64,000 nt of DNA from Pycnococcus provasolii. Lineage: Eukaryota > Chlorophyta > Pseudoscourfieldiophyceae > Pseudoscourfieldiales > Pycnococcaceae. Both the position numbers and the translations under genes were made by a program. The notes below the pieces were generated by a model. That model had not been told where the DNA came from. It made no database searches and worked only from the letters and a program-made list of their open reading frames with translations. Every line of letters begins with the position of its first letter. Position 1 is the first letter of the stretch. The DNA lies in NCBI GenBank assembly GCA_938743325.2, contig OW568863.1, forward strand, positions 372,001-436,000. Reading direction: 5' to 3'. Below, in pieces: positions 1 to 7,541 of this stretch.

Positions 1-297
1 GGCTGACACGCGTCGGAACGTAACCCTAACCCTAACCCTAACAGGAGGTTAGGTTAGGGGTTTGGTGAGGGGTTTAGGTTGTTCGGGGTTTTGGTAAGTA
101 CTAGGGTTTAGAATTCCTTTTGTCCTTGATTTGATTTGGCGCGTACCTTTAAAGAGCCGCGTAGTTGGTACGTGGTACAGAACCCGGGTAGGATTCCCCT
201 CGCGCACTCCGCATGTCACGCTGAAGAACTTCTTACAGTTCTGTTGCGTCTCACTTGTAAGTCATCACCACACGTGTCGTTGTGTGCTCTTGAAAAT
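1..297. other. 5' flank with short telomere-like array
   Basis: Positions 21-42 hold three CCCTAA units. They are followed to about 115 by degenerate G/T-rich copies with TTAGG and GGGTTTAGG-like words. The array ends 256 bp before the ATG of the first gene. It is too short, and the first 20 bases are non-repetitive, so this is read as an interstitial array and not a chromosome end. No gene is seen before 298. Confidence 0.6.
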
Positions 298-2100
298 ATG
301 GCCACCACAGGCACTGGCAGGCTCTCCGCGTGCGGCAGCTTTACTTTCAAGTGGTCGCGAGAAGAGTACACGCCGAGAATGGCGCTCTTAAGTGGACGCG
401 CTTACGACACGGCCAACCGTGAATGTGCCGTCGTTTGCGCGTACCTGCTTAAACGCCCACCGCGCTGGTTGGCCGACGGCAGTGAATCGATCTTCGTCGA
501 TTTAGACGAAGTAACGGAAGAAGGCGATCTGGTAAGCGTACTCTTCGCCGACAGCCACGGCGGCGTGCCTGTGCCGGCGCTAGCGTCGCGACCCAAGTGG
601 AGCAAGAGCGCGGCGAGCGGGGGACTCGTCGTCATCACCGAGGTCAAAGTGCAATCGACGCACCGCGGCCGCGGCATCGGCATCGAACTCATCGACGACC
701 TGCTCGAGCGGGAGCTTCACAAACTTCACCAACCTGCGCCGTTCTTAGGAATCACGCTTCCGGCGACGATGCGGTACGAGTGGAGTCTGGCAGCACTCCG
801 GCCAATGCCTCTGACACGGGAGGAGGATAGCAGCCGAGGTGCCGACCCTAATCGACTGCGGCGTTACTACGCGCGAGCCGGATTTTGGCCGGCGGGAGTG
901 AGACATGCAACGTCTCTCCACGGCTTTTGGTGCGCCGTGCGTGAGACGCGTGAGAAGCTCTCAAAAGAGGCGGCAGACGCGCTCGAACTTCCGCCTGACT
1001 TGCAGCCGCTTTCGGAGGCGGACGAGGAATTCGGCAGGTACTTCCTTCCCCGCTTCGTTCAAGGGTCGAAGCGCGGTCCGCCGAGCGAGGCGCAAGCGCG
1101 AGACTTGATCGCGCAAGGGGCTGACCTCGCACGCGTGAAGCCCTTGCACGGATGCATCCAAATGGGATGGAACATGGAATATATCGAAATGTTTCTTCGC
1201 TTGGGTGCAGACGTCAACGTGCAGGACGAGGAGACTGGCGAGACGGTCATGCACGTCGTCGCGAGGCATGGCCCCTACCTTTCCGCGGAAGAAGTGAACA
1301 GACGAATTGACACCGCACGCAAACTGTTGGAGCACGGTGCGAGCCGTGACATCTTGGACGATAGGGGCATGACTGCGGCCGCCGTCATATCGAACTCTCT
1401 GGAGAAGTTCTTTACGAAGTATGGCTACACTATCCCAGACTCTAGCCTTAAGCAATGCATCGATTTGTTCGAAATGTTGCTACCTCCCGAGCAACGCGCG
1501 ATGCTTGTCAACGGATGCATTTCACCACGCATGCAATACCGCTTGAAGGTGGCCACGGAAGTGGCCCCTGACATTTGCCGCGACTCAGTTCCTCAGTACG
1601 CACGAGGCGAGCGGCTCGAGCCGGACGAGATTGATGACGTTTGGCTTATCGAGAGCGTTCCCGTCGAGGTTCGCGCTGGCGATATCTACCCGAGTTTTGT
1701 GAAAGGCTGGCTTCATGCCCTCGAGGCTGTGCGGGATACGTTTGCTGCAGGTGAGGCGCTAACGGTGTCTAATGTGCGGAGGCGCTTTCAAGGCATGTAT
1801 GCGTCACATTTTGAGGGCAGGGGCGGTTCCGTCGCGCATGCCATTGACGCCGTGCTCTATCGCTCACAAGTAGAGAGTGAGGTTCACGGGGACGGGAGCT
1901 TCTTCGATTGCGATGAGTTTGAGGCTGAACACGACGCGCTCGTTCGCATCGATGCGCTGGACAACAACTACGCGTACGTGCGGCTCAAGTTTGCTGAACT
2001 GAACGGCGCACCCTTGCCATATACGACGGAGCGCAAGCGCATGCGCGTGGAGGACTACATGCACGAGGCCATGGACAGCTCGTCGGACGACGACGAGTAA
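298..2100 (+). CDS. GNAT-like acetyltransferase domain fused to ankyrin repeats
   Basis: A 600-residue protein counted from the first in-frame ATG at 298; an open frame upstream lacks an ATG. Residues about 110-150 contain a hydrophobic strand followed by HRGRGIGIELIDDLLE, which fits the acetyl-CoA binding motif A (R/Q-x-x-G-x-G/A) of GNAT N-acetyltransferases. Residues about 270-370 resemble ankyrin repeats (LRLGADVNVQDEETGET, LLEHGASRDILDDRG). The C-terminus is acidic (SSDDDE). The acetyl acceptor is unknown; ankyrin repeats usually bind protein partners, so substrate recruitment is a reasonable inference. ATG 380 is an alternative start. The domain assignments rest on motifs only. Confidence 0.7.
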   Translation: MATTGTGRLSACGSFTFKWSREEYTPRMALLSGRAYDTANRECAVVCAYLLKRPPRWLADGSESIFVDLDEVTEEGDLVSVLFADSHGGVPVPALASRPKWSKSAASGGLVVITEVKVQSTHRGRGIGIELIDDLLERELHKLHQPAPFLGITLPATMRYEWSLAALRPMPLTREEDSSRGADPNRLRRYYARAGFWPAGVRHATSLHGFWCAVRETREKLSKEAADALELPPDLQPLSEADEEFGRYFLPRFVQGSKRGPPSEAQARDLIAQGADLARVKPLHGCIQMGWNMEYIEMFLRLGADVNVQDEETGETVMHVVARHGPYLSAEEVNRRIDTARKLLEHGASRDILDDRGMTAAAVISNSLEKFFTKYGYTIPDSSLKQCIDLFEMLLPPEQRAMLVNGCISPRMQYRLKVATEVAPDICRDSVPQYARGERLEPDEIDDVWLIESVPVEVRAGDIYPSFVKGWLHALEAVRDTFAAGEALTVSNVRRRFQGMYASHFEGRGGSVAHAIDAVLYRSQVESEVHGDGSFFDCDEFEAEHDALVRIDALDNNYAYVRLKFAELNGAPLPYTTERKRMRVEDYMHEAMDSSSDDDE

Positions 2101-2208
2101 AGCAATATTACTATTCAAAGTCCTCTGAGGATTGGAGCTCCCCTGGTGGCACCAGGTGGTGGGGCGTGACACAAAATCCGCGGTAGGCTTGGGAGGGGGG
2201 GGGAGTGG

Positions 2209-2226
2209 ATTAGGGTTAGGGTTAGC
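2209..2226. repeat. TTAGGG telomere-like repeat in FKBP upstream region
   Basis: Two to three TTAGGG units lie 117 bp upstream of the FKBP ATG at 2343. This is one of several such arrays placed close to gene starts in the window. Confidence 0.6.
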
Positions 2227-2342
2227 GCCGCCGCCGGGAGAGGTGTTGTTCCTCCCGCTTGTGCCGCCGCCAGTACTCTCCTCCCGCTTGTGTTCCTCTC
2301 TGTGATTATTCGCAAGTTCCTCTTGTTTTTTGGTTAAATAGA

Positions 2343-2774
2343 ATGGATCAGTGCGACATGGATGGCGCGTCGATGGGCATGCACAACACGTTCTGGGGCG
2401 TCGTGGCCACCTCCTCTCGACCTGTCGCGTTCATCCCACCCGACGACGACACGCGGCTGCACATCTCACAAGCGACGCTCGGACCTGAGGCGAAGAAAGG
2501 GGAACGCGTCCTGCTCTACGTCAAAACGTCTGAAGAAGATCAACACGAATACGGTGCCGAGGTCGAGGGAACGCTCAACGAAGCACACAAGGGTAACGGA
2601 GTCATCGTGTGCTCCTTGCGAGAAGGACAAAACGAATCTGTCGCCCTTGACATCTTACTCGACCAGTACGCGGAATTCTCAGTCAAGGGAACAGGTAGCG
2701 TGCACCTCGTTGGATACTACCTCCCCGCAGAGGAACTGCCCTCTGAGGATGGCATGTTAGACTACGACAGCGAG

Positions 2775-2806
<32 letters not shown>

Positions 2807-3614
2807 CGACGACGACGACGACGCAGGAAGGCGCATCACGTACGGACAGAATATCTTCGTGCCGGTGAATGAGGAAGATGACGACTCCTCTGACGACGAC
2901 TCAGAGGACGACGAGGAAGACTCAGAGGAAGACTCAGAGGACGACGAGGAAACACAGCGCGGTGGGAAGAAGAGCCACGTGCAGATTAAGGAAATCACCT
3001 CGGACGGACGAGAGGTGCCGCTGAATAGCACGGTGGGAGCTTCAGACAAAAAGACGCCGCAAAAGCGCGCTGCCGAGGCTGAGCCGGCGGCAACGCCATC
3101 GAAGCGCGCAACACCCGCGAAGAAGGAGGAGAAGACGCCCGCAGCTTCGTCGTCGAAGAAGGGGGAGGCGAAGGGCAAGGAGCCTGAGTCTGCGAAGAAG
3201 GATAAGGGAAAGGCGGCAGCGGGCGCGGGCGCGGGCGCAGGTGCCTCGGCATCTCCGGCAAACAAGCGCAACGTCAAGACATTCGACAACGGCTTTATAA
3301 TCGAGGAGGTGCACAAGGCTTCCGGCGCTGGCAAGGTTGCGGTTGGCGGTAAGAAGGTTTCGATGAAGTACGTCGGCAAGCTTACGAATGGAAAGGTGTT
3401 CGACCAGACGAAGGGCAATGCGACGTTCACGTTCCGTCTTGGAATTGGCGAGGTCATTAAAGGCTGGGATTTGGGAGTGAAGGGCATGCGTGTGGGTGAC
3501 AAGCGACGCCTCACCATCCCGCCGCAGCTCGCATACGGCTCTAGCGGAATACGCGGTGCGATTCCACCGAATGCAACTCTCGTGTTCGACGTCGAGTTGG
3601 TGGACGTGAAGTAA
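2343..3614 (+). CDS. Nucleoplasmin-like FKBP-type peptidyl-prolyl isomerase (FPR3/4, FKBP39/53 type)
   Basis: A 423-residue protein from the ATG at 2343. Residues 1 to about 115 match the nucleoplasmin-like N-terminal domain of nuclear FKBPs (for example FWGVVATSSRPVAF). Two acidic tracts follow at about 145-160 and 185-215, then a Lys/Ala-rich basic linker. The last 90 residues are a complete FKBP domain with the VIKGWDLGVKGM, GDKRRLTIPP and LAYGSSG motifs. Members of this family are nucleolar or chromatin histone chaperones with proline isomerase activity. The (GAC)n tract coding for the acidic run around 2773-2822 is a likely length-polymorphic site. The gene is convergent with RAMP4 300 bp downstream. 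Confidence 0.93.
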
Positions 3615-3914
3615 GTAAGTCAGAATTCTGACAGAGTAACAAAAGACGATTGTATTGGTGGTCTGTAATTATGAAGGGAGGTGTGCCTGTGTGTTGTGTG
3701 TGTGTGTGTGCAACAACGACAACAAGTGTGCAAGCGCTGCCTGAGCAGCGCCATGGACTGGACTGGTTGGTGAATGGGACGACTGCCCGTTGGACAAAAG
3801 TGACTCACGTTTTCCATTACTGAATTTGCGATCTTAGATTCACGTGAAATCACATCAAGAAGCCGTTCGTTTCACAGCCGACGAAGCCAAAAAGCAAGAA
3901 AACAAGGATGACAT
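3615..3914. other. Convergent 3' intergenic region
   Basis: This 300-bp region separates the FKBP and RAMP4 stop codons. It contains a short GT microsatellite near 3690-3710 and no supported gene. Confidence 0.5.
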
Positions 3915-4127
3915 TTAGTGCGGCATTCCCGTCGTCGCGGTTTTGATGATCTGCAGTAGTGCTGATCCGACGACGACGAACACGAAGAATCCGAGCACGA
4001 CAGGACCGACGGGATACTTTTCCTTCGGCCTGAGCGATCCTTCCGGAACCATCCCCCTTTTGTGGACATTGCCGTGGAACTTCTCGTTCTTGGCGTTGTG
4101 GTACCGTTTCGACAATGTTTTCGACAT
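3915..4127 (-). CDS. SERP1: RAMP4/SERP1 family ribosome-associated ER membrane protein
   Basis: A 70-residue protein from an ATG at 4127 (minus strand). The N-terminal half is basic and hydrophilic (HGNVHKRG). It is followed by VGPVVLGFFVFVVVGSALLQ, a single transmembrane segment that matches the family's conserved VGP...FVVCGSA.FQII pattern. Length and layout are those of the 65-70 residue SERP1/RAMP4 family. These tail-anchored proteins sit beside the Sec61 translocon and stabilise nascent membrane proteins under stress. Sec61-beta is encoded elsewhere in the same window at 39899-40571. Confidence 0.9.
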   Translation of the reverse strand: MSKTLSKRYHNAKNEKFHGNVHKRGMVPEGSLRPKEKYPVGPVVLGFFVFVVVGSALLQIIKTATTGMPH

Positions 4128-4892
4128 ACTTTTTTATTTCTATGTAGAATGACGATGACCACAGAGCGACGGTGGGGTGGGCAGGATCGGGACAACAACA
4201 GCACAGACACAGTAGGAAGGGAGGAAGCGGAAGGAAGGGGAAGGGGGGCGCAACAACAGCAAACAACAACAACACCCTGTACCCGTCGGCCCCGCGGATT
4301 CTCCCAATTGGACAGGGGGTGCAACTCTGGATCCCGAGCACCGAGCACTGGACTGGACTGGACTACTTCCTACTGGCCCTGGGGTCGGGACTCGGGACAA
4401 GGGAATCCGCGGCGTCGCCACCGAGGGCGGGCTGGCCCTTTGCCTGACTGCCTGGCCCCCCTCCCTTGCAGTTCAGTCAGGTAGGTTAGGGTTTCACAGG
4501 GTTTACCTTAGACTAACCTTAGGGTTATCGTAGGGTTAGCAGGTTAGGGCTCTAGGGTTAGCAGGTTAACCTTAGGGCTCTAGGGTTAGCAGGTTAGGGT
4601 TAGGGTTAGCAGGTTAACCTTAGGGCTCTAGGGTTAGCAGGTTAGGGTTAGGGTTAGCAGGTTGGGACAACTCCCCTTGCACAGACACAACGGTTTGGCA
4701 TCTCCTTAAGGGGGCACAGCAGTGGATGGCAAGATGAGTTGCTCGCTTGATGAGCGACGCCTTGCACCATGGTCAGGTGAGAAGCGTAGCGCACCAGTCA
4801 CCACAGAACCCTCCCCAGGGCCTCCTCCTCTCTCCCCCTCCTGTCCTTGCCGCGCGCCCTCTCCCTTCCGGGAGCACTTTCTATCACCAAAG
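4128..4892. other. Divergent intergenic region with compound telomere-like repeats
   Basis: The region between the divergent RAMP4 and GYP-rich genes is non-coding as far as I can see. Its distal half carries the repeat array listed separately (4488-4662), so it probably contains both promoters. Confidence 0.5.
4488..4662. repeat. Degenerate TTAGGG array with a 48-bp higher-order unit
   Basis: Positions 4563-4610 and 4611-4658 are two identical 48-bp units. Each is built of AGGTTAACCTTAGGG, CTCTAGGGTTAGC and AGGTTAGGGTTAGGGTTAGC modules. Degenerate partial copies extend back to about 4490. The array ends about 230 bp before the ATG of the downstream gene. Confidence 0.75.
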
Positions 4893-5585
4893 ATGGCGCA
4901 ACCCCCGCCCGTCGCCGCGCCCGTCGCCGTGCCCGTCGCCGCGCCCGTCGTGGCCGCGGGCCAACCGATGCCAACCGCCATGCCTGTCGGACAGCCGATG
5001 CCGCAGGGGGGTGACGCCACGAAGGCAGGATACTATCCGCCACCTGGTGCACCGGGAATGCCTCCACCCATGATGCAGGGAGGAATGCCACCACCCATGA
5101 TGCAAGGTGGCTACCCGCCACAGCCGGGTTACGGAGCGCCAGGTGGCTACCCACCACAGCCGGGTTACGGAGCGCCAGGTGGCTACCCACCACAGCCGGG
5201 TTACGGAGCGCCAGGTGGCTACCCTCCACAAGGTGGCTACCCACCACAGCCGGGTTACGGAGCGCCAGGCGGCTACCCGCCGCAGCAGGGTTACGGAGGG
5301 TACCCGCAAGGTGGCCGCCCACCGCCGCAGCAGAATAACGACGCGATGGCCGCGGCGGGTATTGCCGCGCTCTGCTGTCTCTGCTGTGCCATGGGTGGAG
5401 ACGACGACGTAAGTTTCTTGCTCTCTACCATGTTTGGCTGCACAACTCACTGTGTACTCTGGACTTACGTACTCACGACACGCCCACAACAAAAACCACC
5501 CCAAAAAACCAAACACTTAAAAAAAAGTAGTAGCTTCACTTCCTCGCTGAGGGTATTTATGGAGGGGAGTGTTGGTACGGAGTAA
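4893..5585 (+). CDS. GYP-rich protein with Cys-rich (CYSTM-like) tail
   Basis: From the ATG at 4893, the protein has a Pro/Val/Ala-rich start, then PPMMQGG units. About five imperfect [12 protein letters not shown] repeats follow, then [20 protein letters not shown]. Gly-Tyr-Pro repeats followed by a short hydrophobic Cys-rich end are typical of CYSTM-type membrane-associated stress proteins. The GDDD codons are immediately followed by GTAAGT at 5409-5414, a consensus 5' splice site. Splicing to the AG at 5529-5530 would give an immediate TAG stop at 5531. The unspliced frame instead runs to 5585 through sequence unlike the family. The 3' end is therefore uncertain and the spliced form is preferred. 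Confidence 0.65.
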   Translation: MAQPPPVAAPVAVPVAAPVVAAGQPMPTAMPVGQPMPQGGDATKAGYYPPPGAPGMPPPMMQGGMPPPMMQGGYPPQPGYGAPGGYPPQPGYGAPGGYPPQPGYGAPGGYPPQGGYPPQPGYGAPGGYPPQQGYGGYPQGGRPPPQQNNDAMAAAGIAALCCLCCAMGGDDDVSFLLSTMFGCTTHCVLWTYVLTTRPQQKPPQKTKHLKKSSSFTSSLRVFMEGSVGTE

Positions 5586-5615
5586 CAAAACAAGTATAAC
5601 ACCGCACGCGCTGAA

Positions 5616-6602
5616 CTATGACTGATACGCACGCACGTACTCGTCCACCAGCGCAGCGTACAACTCTGGACTTGGTGACGCTTGCGACCTGGAAGATCCC
5701 TTCGCACGCGCCGTGACAATGGCGTCGCGTGCAGCTTGATCTACGTGCGCGCCATCTGCAGAAGCAGTTACGCCAAGCATGTCGGCGTGGCCAGCGTGCA
5801 CCAAGTGAACCTCGACGTCGTCTGCAGTCATCATAGAACGCGAAACCTCCGCGCGTACGAGCCAGTCGCTTCCTCCCGTAACGTAGAGCATTGGGCATGG
5901 CACGTGCCTTGGTCTTGGAGGGCAGAACGGATCGCACCTTGTAGGGTGCAGAGCCACGACGGCGGAGACTCCCGCCGTCGTGCGTCCGCAGCAGACAGCT
6001 GCCGCGCCTCCAAGAGAATGGCCCGCAACAAAAATATCGCACTCCCGATGGAAAGAAAGCGGCTCGCCCGAGGAGGCATCCTGCAACGCACCCGCACGAG
6101 CGCACGCGACCAACGCGCGCGTTGCCTCGTACAGCGCTGGTACGCGCCACAGCGGCGGTGGTGCAATCACCGCCGGCCAGACGTCTAGCGCGACGACGAC
6201 ATATCCTCTCTCCGCTAGTTTACTGAGAGTCACGCAATATCGGCTCGCCGACGGATCCGTTGGTGATGGAGGAGGCGTGAGCGTTGACATTGCGAGAATG
6301 TCATTCCCAGCTGCCATTGCAGTCGCTAGCAACGGCGCCGCAAAGATGACGAGGGGCATGCGTGTGGTGCCGTGTACAGAGTTCGTCCCAAGCTCGAGAG
6401 TTGCAGGACGGTAGGCAACGACATCGCACCGACGTCCACCAGCGCGAGTGATTCGCGAGTGAAGCGCAGAAGCGAAAGGGGGGGAGAGAGAGACACGACA
6501 CCGATGACAGACACCGGTAGAGGATGATGATGCTGACGAGGATGCTGACGCCGACGACACGTGTGCACGAGTACCTATACGAGGCCGACGCGAAGCAGAC
6601 AT
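5616..6602 (-). CDS. Alpha/beta-hydrolase (chlorophyllase/dienelactone-hydrolase-like)
   Basis: A 328-residue protein from the ATG at 6602. The nucleophile elbow FVAGHSLGGAAAV places the catalytic Ser near residue 196. The acid is probably in GGSDWLV (about 245) and the base in HAGHADM (about 270), a complete Ser-Asp-His set. The spacing and the ALHPTRCDPF strand recall chlorophyllase-like and PET-hydrolase-like lipases, but the substrate cannot be read from the sequence. The Ser/Arg-rich first 50 residues could be a targeting presequence. It is divergent from the RCC1-repeat gene (126-bp gap) and convergent with the GYP-rich gene. Confidence 0.75.
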   Translation of the reverse strand: MSASRRPRIGTRAHVSSASASSSASSSSTGVCHRCRVSLSPPFASALHSRITRAGGRRCDVVAYRPATLELGTNSVHGTTRMPLVIFAAPLLATAMAAGNDILAMSTLTPPPSPTDPSASRYCVTLSKLAERGYVVVALDVWPAVIAPPPLWRVPALYEATRALVACARAGALQDASSGEPLSFHRECDIFVAGHSLGGAAAVCCGRTTAGVSAVVALHPTRCDPFCPPRPRHVPCPMLYVTGGSDWLVRAEVSRSMMTADDVEVHLVHAGHADMLGVTASADGAHVDQAARDAIVTARAKGSSRSQASPSPELYAALVDEYVRAYQS

Positions 6603-6728
6603 TGTGAGATATTTTTCTTGTGTGACGGGGCAGGGGAAGGGGAAAGACAACGACAAAAACCGACCGTCCCTTCCTTCCCCCTGGCAGCCGTGAATGTCCC
6701 CTTTCTCATTTTCCAAACGGAAATTGCC
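6603..6728. promoter_or_regulatory. Short bidirectional promoter region
   Basis: Only 126 bp separate the divergent ATGs of the hydrolase (6602, minus) and the RCC1-repeat gene (6729, plus). Both promoters must lie here or inside the genes. No TATA-like motif is obvious. Confidence 0.4.
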
Positions 6729-7478
6729 ATGTCAGCGTCCCTGGACCTCGGCGACTTGGCGTACGAAGCGCTGCGCCTCGCGTTCTTTCCGTACCAGCGC
6801 GAACGTCGCATTGCCAAAGAGCGTGAGCGAGTCCATGCCGCGCGATTCGCGTCGAGAGTGCTTGCTGCGGGTATGTGTCACTCGCTCGCGCTTCGACGCG
6901 ACAGTAACATCGCGTGCTGGGGACTCAACGCCGACGGCCAGGCGCCTCCCGGCGGCGTCGACGGTGACTTCGTCGCAATCGCTGCGGGGGGCTATCACTC
7001 GCTCGCGCTTGGACGCGACGGAAGGATCGCGTGCTGGGGAGACAACAACCACGGCCAGGCGCCTCCCGCCGGCGTCGACGGTGATTTCGTCGCAGTTGCC
7101 GCGGGTAATCGTCACTCGCTGGCGCTTCGACGCGACGGAAGGATCGCGTGCTGGGGACGCAACGGCTGGGGCCAAGCGCCTCCCGACGGCGTCGACGGTG
7201 ATTTCGTCGCGATTGCCGGAGGACTCTTGCACGCGCTCGCGCTTCGACGCAACGGCAATATCGCGTGCTGGGGAGACAACGACAACGGCGAGGCGCCTCC
7301 CGACGGCATACAAGGTGACTTCGTCGCGATCGCCGCGGGTTACGCTCACTCGCTGGCGCTTCGACGCAACGGAAATGTCGCGTGCTGGGGAAACAGCCAC
7401 TCCGGCCAAGCGCCTCCCGAAGGTGTCGCTGGTCCATTTAGAACGCAAGAGTTGGCTGATGAGAACCAAGTTGTTTAG
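6729..7478 (+). CDS. RCC1-like repeat protein
   Basis: A 249-residue protein. A short helical N-terminus precedes five tandem ~39-residue units of the form AAG-HSLALRRDG-IACWG-N--GQAPP-GVDGDFVAI, the signature of RCC1/BNR-type beta-propeller blades. The units are about 117 bp and very similar at the DNA level, implying recent duplication. Five blades plus ends is less than the seven of a closed RCC1 propeller, so it may be incomplete or may oligomerise. No catalytic domain is present; a protein-interaction role is inferred. The 3' end is 63 bp from the convergent DEG15-like gene. Confidence 0.8.
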   Translation: MSASLDLGDLAYEALRLAFFPYQRERRIAKERERVHAARFASRVLAAGMCHSLALRRDSNIACWGLNADGQAPPGGVDGDFVAIAAGGYHSLALGRDGRIACWGDNNHGQAPPAGVDGDFVAVAAGNRHSLALRRDGRIACWGRNGWGQAPPDGVDGDFVAIAGGLLHALALRRNGNIACWGDNDNGEAPPDGIQGDFVAIAAGYAHSLALRRNGNVACWGNSHSGQAPPEGVAGPFRTQELADENQVV

Positions 7479-7541
7479 TTTCATGGACTAAGGTTAGTTG
7501 TAAAATGTTTGTAAGTTTGATTGAAAACACACAAAAACAGG

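Noticed and set aside
1-42. True chromosome end (telomere)
   Set aside because: Only three CCCTAA units, preceded by 20 unrelated bases and followed by gene sequence; similar short arrays occur throughout the window.
2762-3517. Poly-Ser minus-strand ORF
   Set aside because: It is the antisense of the acidic (GAC)n tract of the FKBP gene.
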